Source of the DNA: Sutterella seckii
GTDB lineage: Bacteria > Pseudomonadota > Gammaproteobacteria > Burkholderiales > Burkholderiaceae_F
Length of the DNA: 52,583 nt
Direction: 5' to 3'
Assembly: GCF_009183815.1 (NCBI RefSeq)
Contig: NZ_WEHX01000007.1
Location: forward strand, 1-52,583
Shown: positions 48,622 through 52,583 of the stretch, piece by piece
Layout of the letters: each line of letters begins with the position of its first letter
Position numbering within the stretch: position 1 is the stretch's first letter
Program-made: the position numbers and the translations under genes
Notes under the pieces: model-generated
Database searches by the model: none
The model's input: the letters and a program-made list of their open reading frames with translations, nothing else
Told to the model about the DNA's origin: nothing

Positions 48622-49124
48622 TTGGCTTGCTCCCCTGCTTCAGGAAAGTGATAGTCGTCCGCGGAGACTTCTTCCATCCACGTGACGTTCCGGCCGTCCT
48701 TCATGTTGGTGAAGGCCATATGACTCATTGCAGTCTTCGGCGTCGCGCCATGCCAATGCTTGAGTCCCGGCGGGCACCAGACGATGTCCCCCGGATGCAC
48801 GCGTTCGATCCTTCCGTCCGGTGTCCCGATAAGTCCTTCGCCCGTCAGAATGAACAGTCGTTGTCCGGCCGGATGGGTGTGCCAGAAAGTTCTGGCGCCC
48901 AGTTCAAACGTAACGATGGAAACGCTGTAGGGACTATCCGCATCGGCACGGCTGATGCTGTCATGACGCACCTGCCCCGTGAAGGTCGTATGCGCCCCCA
49001 CATTGGAAGGAAGGTTCCCCGGATGAACGATGGTGTGACTCAGTTCCGCCGCCGCAGCTGAACCGACGGCTCCCATGATGCCTGCGACGCCGACGGCTGC
49101 CGCCATTTGGATCCATTTGTGCAT
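48618..49124 (-). CDS. Exported cupin-domain protein
   Basis: This 168-residue protein was chosen to start at 49124 (MHKWIQMAAAVGVAGIMG), with GAGG 9 bases upstream; an ATG three codons earlier overlaps that site. The signal peptide cleaves near SAAAAE. Cupin motif 1 is GARTFWHTHPAGQRLFILTGEG, with both histidines and Gln in place of the usual Glu. Motif 2 is GDIVWCPPGLKHWHG. It is the first gene of the operon. Cytoplasmic relatives commonly pair with CMD proteins; a dioxygenase or isomerase role in the periplasm is open. Confidence 0.87.
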   Translation of the reverse strand: MHKWIQMAAAVGVAGIMGAVGSAAAAELSHTIVHPGNLPSNVGAHTTFTGQVRHDSISRADADSPYSVSIVTFELGARTFWHTHPAGQRLFILTGEGLIGTPDGRIERVHPGDIVWCPPGLKHWHGATPKTAMSHMAFTNMKDGRNVTWMEEVSADDYHFPEAGEQAK

Positions 49125-49214
49125 TGCTCTCATCCTCAGAAGTTTCACGGTATCGCTCTTCGTTCGCGATGAGATGCTGTTTAGAAATCAGGCTTCAGGC
49201 AACCGGCAGTCAAA

Positions 49215-49272
49215 ATCTCAAATATCTGCTAAAAACTCTCAGAGACAAAATTTTTTAATATCTCAAACTATC
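49215..49272. promoter_or_regulatory. Direct repeats in the cupin operon/AraC divergent region
   Basis: ATCTCAAATATC (49215-49226) and ATCTCAAACTATC (49260-49272) are near-identical and 45 bp apart in an AT-rich 184-bp divergent intergenic region. Spaced direct repeats are typical AraC-family binding sites. The link to the adjacent regulator is an inference. Confidence 0.4.
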
Positions 49273-49308
49273 ATTCAGGAATCATGAAATCCTTTTCCAA
49301 AATGCTCT

Positions 49309-50141
49309 ATGCCGTTCATTCTTGATTCCACTCGCGAAACCCTCGCACACCTGGCAATGCAGCATGCCGGCTCCATCGGCTTCAACCCCACAGGCATTGC
49401 AGGATTCAATGTCGTCAAACGCACGGAACGCGGAGAAAAGCGTTCTTTTCAGAAGCCCTATGCCGCGCTCATTTTCCAGGGGCGCAAACGCACGCGCGTC
49501 GGCAACATTGAACATGTCTACGGTCCGGGCGATGTTGTTGTTACATGCATCGACTTTCCTTCCTTCACGACGATTGAAGAGGCATCCATCGAAAAGCCGT
49601 TTCTGCCCAGGCTCCGGATGACCCGACAGGACAGCCTTTTTTCGTCACGCGCTGCGAGGAGGACATTGCGCAGAACTTCCTGCGCCTTCTTGAGCTCTCT
49701 GATGCTCCCGGGAAAATTTCCCTTCTTGCCCCGATCCTCATTCGCGAGCTGCACGCGCGCTTTCTCCTCGGACCTCAGGGCGCCTGGATTCGCAGCGTCT
49801 GTTCCTACGGAACGCACTCACATCAGATTGCAGCGGCGGTTTCAATGATCAAGGAAAAATTCCGCGAGCCCATTTCGGTCGCGGACATCGTCGGGAATAT
49901 TGGCCTCTCCGAACCGTCGCTCCATCGGCACTTCAAGAACATGACGGGCTTCTCCCCCATCAAGTACCAAAAAATCCTGCGCCTCTATGAAGGCAGAAAT
50001 ATCCTGCGAAGCGGCCGAAAAACCGTTTCGGGCGCGGCATTCGAGGTTGGGTACGCGAGCAGCTCGCAGTTCACGAACGACTACCGCAAATTCTTCGGTC
50101 TGTCGCCCCGGGACGATGCGCGTGCGGGATTCGCCGCCTGA
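49309..50141 (+). pseudogene. AraC-family transcriptional regulator with frameshift and apparent internal loss
   Basis: The N-terminal frame (from 49309) matches the AraC_N type regulators: LDSTRETLAHLAMQHAGSIGF, KPYAALIFQGRKRTRVGN, VTCIDFPSFTTIEEASIEKPFL, up to about residue 98. It then reads non-family sequence to 49848. From about 49620 the other frame encodes PFFVTRCEEDIAQNFLRLLE, IRELHARFLLGPQGAWIRSV and the complete C-terminal double helix-turn-helix (VADIVGNIGLSEPSLHRHFKN; AFEVGYASSSQFTNDYRKFFG) to 50141. About 30 residues normally lying between KPFL and this part seem absent, so a deletion of 3n+1 bases fits better than a one-base error. The gene is divergent from the exported operon and its likely regulator. 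Confidence 0.82.
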
Positions 50142-50148
50142 TGCGCAC

Positions 50149-52422
50149 CTATTCTCTATATCCCCAGAGGAAGTAAATCCCGGTACCTTCCCCCATGGTT
50201 CGGCCGACCGTCAGCATCACCGGCCCGATCAGGCTGTCGATGCCGACGTAGGCCGAAACCGACTTCTGCCAATCGCGCCCGCCGCTCGTCAGATCGTCGC
50301 CCATCACGCTGTTCCAGGCACGCCCGAATTCCGCCTGCATGCCGGCCCAGACGGGAGCCTGAAGCGGCATGAATTCCGAAATGTTTCTCGCAAGTGCGAA
50401 GCGCGCGTATTCCAGACGAGACCCGGACCAGCGTCCGTAGGGCGAGCCCACCATGCGGCTTGCGCCGCCGAGCTGAAATGTTCCGGCAACGGTCGAGCGC
50501 CCGATTTCAGCCTCGAGAAGCGCCGTCCACTTTTCCCGGCTCCAGGGAACGAGCACGTTCACTTCAAAGACATGCGTGCCGCCGCGGCCGTCGATATTTT
50601 CGTCACTCGTGCGCCCCTCAGCCGTCAGGCGGTATCCCTTGGTCGGGAAGCTCACGTTGTCGAGCGTATCGAGGAAAAGATGCGCGCCGACATAGGGGGC
50701 ATCGTATCGCTCCTGAGGCGGCGGATCACGGCCGATCTCCGGCTTGGCCCGCATGGAAATCCAGCCTGCGGAAATGCCGGCATACCCCAGTCTCGCCATT
50801 TCCCAGCCGAAAAGGACCTGACTGTCGAACTGCGTCGCGCGCCAGCGCGCAATCGCCTGCCTGCCTTCCGTGCCGTAGATATCGTAGGACTGACGTTCAA
50901 AGGAAATGCTCGGCTGAATGAAAAGCGGCAGTGTGGTTCCGAGCGGCTGATAGAACTCAGAGAGAAAGCGCTGGCGCTCGCCGATCTGAATTTCATTACG
51001 CCATTCCGCGCCCCAGCTGTTGAGGAGATGCCAGGAATGCGCAAAGAGGAAATTGAAGGAACTCACCTTGTCGAAATCGGTTTCAAGGGACCCGCCGAAA
51101 CGCACGCTCGACCAGACGGAATCTTTTTCTCGGGGCTCGAGCACCACGACTGAAGTCCCGTCAGGTCCCGGATCCAGTCGATAGGTCACGCTCTCAAAAT
51201 ACCCGTCCGCAAATACAGAGCGCGCCGCGGCATCGAGTTCGCTGCGCGTTCGCACGCTGCCCGGCCGGATGGCCGCACGTTCAATCGTCCTCTCGGGAGG
51301 AATGCGGGAATTTTTATCCTCAGCGACGAGCACTTCATACACCCGGGTCTTCTTCTTTTCGGGCGGATCAAAAAGTTCCGTACGAGCCTTATTCCACGCG
51401 GTCCACTCGGTCTTCGGCCGGGCCAGGCCCTTGAGCCGCTCTGCGGCCTTCCGTCCTGCCTCTTCGCCGCGGGCAATGATTTCTGCGCTTTTCTTGAGGT
51501 CGGCAGAGGAATATTCCGTAAGGTCGGGCGTAATCAAAATATCCCCGGGAGAGAGTTCGCTCAACGACTTTCTCACATTCTGTTCCGTCAGGAGATTCAC
51601 CATCTGCGCCATCACGCCGACCACGTTCGTGAGCTTCTCCTTGTCTGAGAGCGGCGTGCCGACATTCACGGCGATCACCACATCCGCCCCCATTTCGCGC
51701 GCAAGCGCTACGGGTAGGTTGTCAACCAGGCCGCCGTCAACCAGAAGCTCTCCCTTATATTGCGAAGGCGCAAAGGCGCCCGGAATGGACATGGAAGCGC
51801 GCATGGCCTCCCTCAGCGTGCAGTCCTTCTGCATGACGACGCGATAGCCCGTCACCAGATTGGTTGCGGGCGCAGCAAAGGGAATCGGAAGTCTCGAGAG
51901 GTCCCGAACCATGTCGAAAGCCGAAGTTTTTCGTGCAAGGAAAAGTTCGAGTTCTTCGGACGGAACAAAAGCGGCCGGCAGCATCGGCGTCCCCTCGCGC
52001 GACATTTCAAGTCCGCTCGAAGGAAGGCTCTTATAGTCGTCAAGCTTTCTGCGCCAGTTGACGAGCTGCCTGTCCGGCCGGGGACCGAGCATGCGGTCCC
52101 AATCCACGCCGAGGACCGCATCCTCGAGCTCAGGAAGCGTGAAGCCCGCAGCATAGGCGCCTCCGACCATGGAACCCATGGATGTACCGGCAATCACGTC
52201 AATCTTGACGCCGAGCTCCTCGAGCACGCGTATCACGCCCACATGCGCAAACCCACGGGCGCCGCCCCCTGAAAGCACCAGTCCCACGCAGGGCCGGCCT
52301 TCAGCACGGCACGCCGCCCGCACCTCATCAGGCGTTTTTGCAATGGCCGTTCCCTCTGCGAAAACACAGAGCCCGAAGAGCGCAAGCGCGGCAAGAGCAA
52401 CTGAGGTTCTTCTTTTCGGCAT
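50149..52422 (-). CDS. Patatin-like phospholipase with POTRA and beta-barrel domains (type Vd autotransporter, PlpD/FplA type)
   Basis: This 757-residue protein is secreted through its own barrel. A signal peptide (residues 1-28, cleavage near AIAK) precedes the patatin domain at about 45-330. The oxyanion loop is GGGARG (52-57), the nucleophile S81 lies in GTSMG (79-83) and the catalytic D229 in DGG. A POTRA-like domain follows at about 365-430 (IERAAIRPGSVRTRSELDAAARSVFADGYFESVTYRL), then a BamA/TamA-like 16-strand barrel to the end (GYRLTAEGRTSDEN, WAGMQAEFGRAW), finishing with GIYFLWGYRE. Whether the patatin part is released, as in PlpD, cannot be seen. Homologues are lipases with virulence roles in Pseudomonas and Fusobacterium. 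Confidence 0.92.
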   Translation of the reverse strand: MPKRRTSVALAALALFGLCVFAEGTAIAKTPDEVRAACRAEGRPCVGLVLSGGGARGFAHVGVIRVLEELGVKIDVIAGTSMGSMVGGAYAAGFTLPELEDAVLGVDWDRMLGPRPDRQLVNWRRKLDDYKSLPSSGLEMSREGTPMLPAAFVPSEELELFLARKTSAFDMVRDLSRLPIPFAAPATNLVTGYRVVMQKDCTLREAMRASMSIPGAFAPSQYKGELLVDGGLVDNLPVALAREMGADVVIAVNVGTPLSDKEKLTNVVGVMAQMVNLLTEQNVRKSLSELSPGDILITPDLTEYSSADLKKSAEIIARGEEAGRKAAERLKGLARPKTEWTAWNKARTELFDPPEKKKTRVYEVLVAEDKNSRIPPERTIERAAIRPGSVRTRSELDAAARSVFADGYFESVTYRLDPGPDGTSVVVLEPREKDSVWSSVRFGGSLETDFDKVSSFNFLFAHSWHLLNSWGAEWRNEIQIGERQRFLSEFYQPLGTTLPLFIQPSISFERQSYDIYGTEGRQAIARWRATQFDSQVLFGWEMARLGYAGISAGWISMRAKPEIGRDPPPQERYDAPYVGAHLFLDTLDNVSFPTKGYRLTAEGRTSDENIDGRGGTHVFEVNVLVPWSREKWTALLEAEIGRSTVAGTFQLGGASRMVGSPYGRWSGSRLEYARFALARNISEFMPLQAPVWAGMQAEFGRAWNSVMGDDLTSGGRDWQKSVSAYVGIDSLIGPVMLTVGRTMGEGTGIYFLWGYRE

Positions 52423-52583
52423 GGCTCTCTCGACTCCTTTTGCGGTGCTTGATCACTGCACCCGGTCCGGGACAAAATTCGCTAGTGACTACTCCCCGTC
52501 CAATTCTTCGAATTGGGCGAGGCTTCTCGCTTCTTCGGTCACAACCCGGATGTCTCCGGGATTTACACGACCTCAGCGAGCAT
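52423..52583. other. Right-edge region with no certain gene
   Basis: These 161 bases hold a perfect 7-bp hairpin (CCAATTC / GAATTGG, 52500-52516) without a T-run. On the minus strand one frame reads NPGDIRVVTEEARSLAQFEE and stops at TAG near 52490. It looks like a protein C-terminus but has a stop just upstream, while another frame enters from the edge as MLAEVV and stops. A gene end with a frameshift is possible; nothing definite can be called. Confidence 0.25.

Noticed and set aside
1-52583. CRISPR arrays, insertion sequences, prophage or plasmid functions
   Set aside because: No regularly spaced repeats, transposase, integrase, capsid or replication genes were recognised anywhere in the window.

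Overview
The window looks like chromosomal DNA of a Gram-negative betaproteobacterium, most likely Burkholderiales and probably the Sutterellaceae (Sutterella or Parasutterella type). That assignment is an inference. It rests on high-GC coding sequence, complete Kdo/heptose lipopolysaccharide genes, a split heptose kinase/adenylyltransferase pair, the AmgK-MurU cell-wall recycling pair beside lptD, and the dusB-fis-purH and miaB-ybeZ-ybeY-corC-lnt blocks. No rRNA, insertion sequence, prophage or CRISPR array was seen. One tRNA gene is present.

Layout. 1-5.2 kb: a ferric-siderophore ABC importer (two permeases, ATPase, two binding proteins) behind a Fur-like operator; a consensus sigma70 promoter fires the other way off the left edge. 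5.3-10 kb (minus): malic enzyme and tolB-pal-cpoB. 10.2-14.8 kb (minus): amgK-murU-dusB-fis-purH. 14.9-20.6 kb (plus): lptD-surA, a terminator, then pdxA-rsmA. 20.6-31.4 kb (minus): miaB-ybeZ-ybeY-corC-lnt, then glyQ-glyS, an acyltransferase and an unusually long YgjP-type metallopeptidase. 31.5 kb: a tRNA(CAT) with its own promoter and terminator. 31.7-37.6 kb (minus): algC-pgi-waaC-waaA-thiD. 37.8-40.9 kb (plus): hldA-hldD-gmhB-hldC. 41-45.7 kb: galU, apaH, a second acyltransferase, ruvX, a YbaK-type deacylase and two tandem DUF2721 membrane proteins. 45.8-49.1 kb (minus): five genes whose products all carry export signals (cupin, carboxymuconolactone decarboxylase-like, cytochrome P460, alpha/beta hydrolase, cyclophilin-like), opposite a broken AraC-type regulator. 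50.1-52.4 kb (minus): a type Vd patatin autotransporter.

Much of the window serves the envelope: core sugar synthesis and transfer (algC, pgi, galU, hld genes, waaC, waaA), LPS and outer-membrane assembly (lptD, surA), lipoprotein maturation (lnt), Tol-Pal, muramic acid recycling (amgK, murU) and phospholipid acylation.

Four genes have broken frames: the first siderophore permease (14-bp tandem duplication), the glyS-linked plsC (one base short in a CCC run, falsely fusing it to the downstream peptidase), gmhB (again one base short at CCC) and the AraC regulator (frame change plus apparent internal loss). The two CCC cases could be consensus errors. The duplication and the AraC lesion look more like real mutations. 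The most novel-looking items are the metallopeptidase with three degenerate copies of its beta domain, the fully exported five-gene redox-type operon, and a binding-protein pair of which only one keeps the expected siderophore-iron His ligand.
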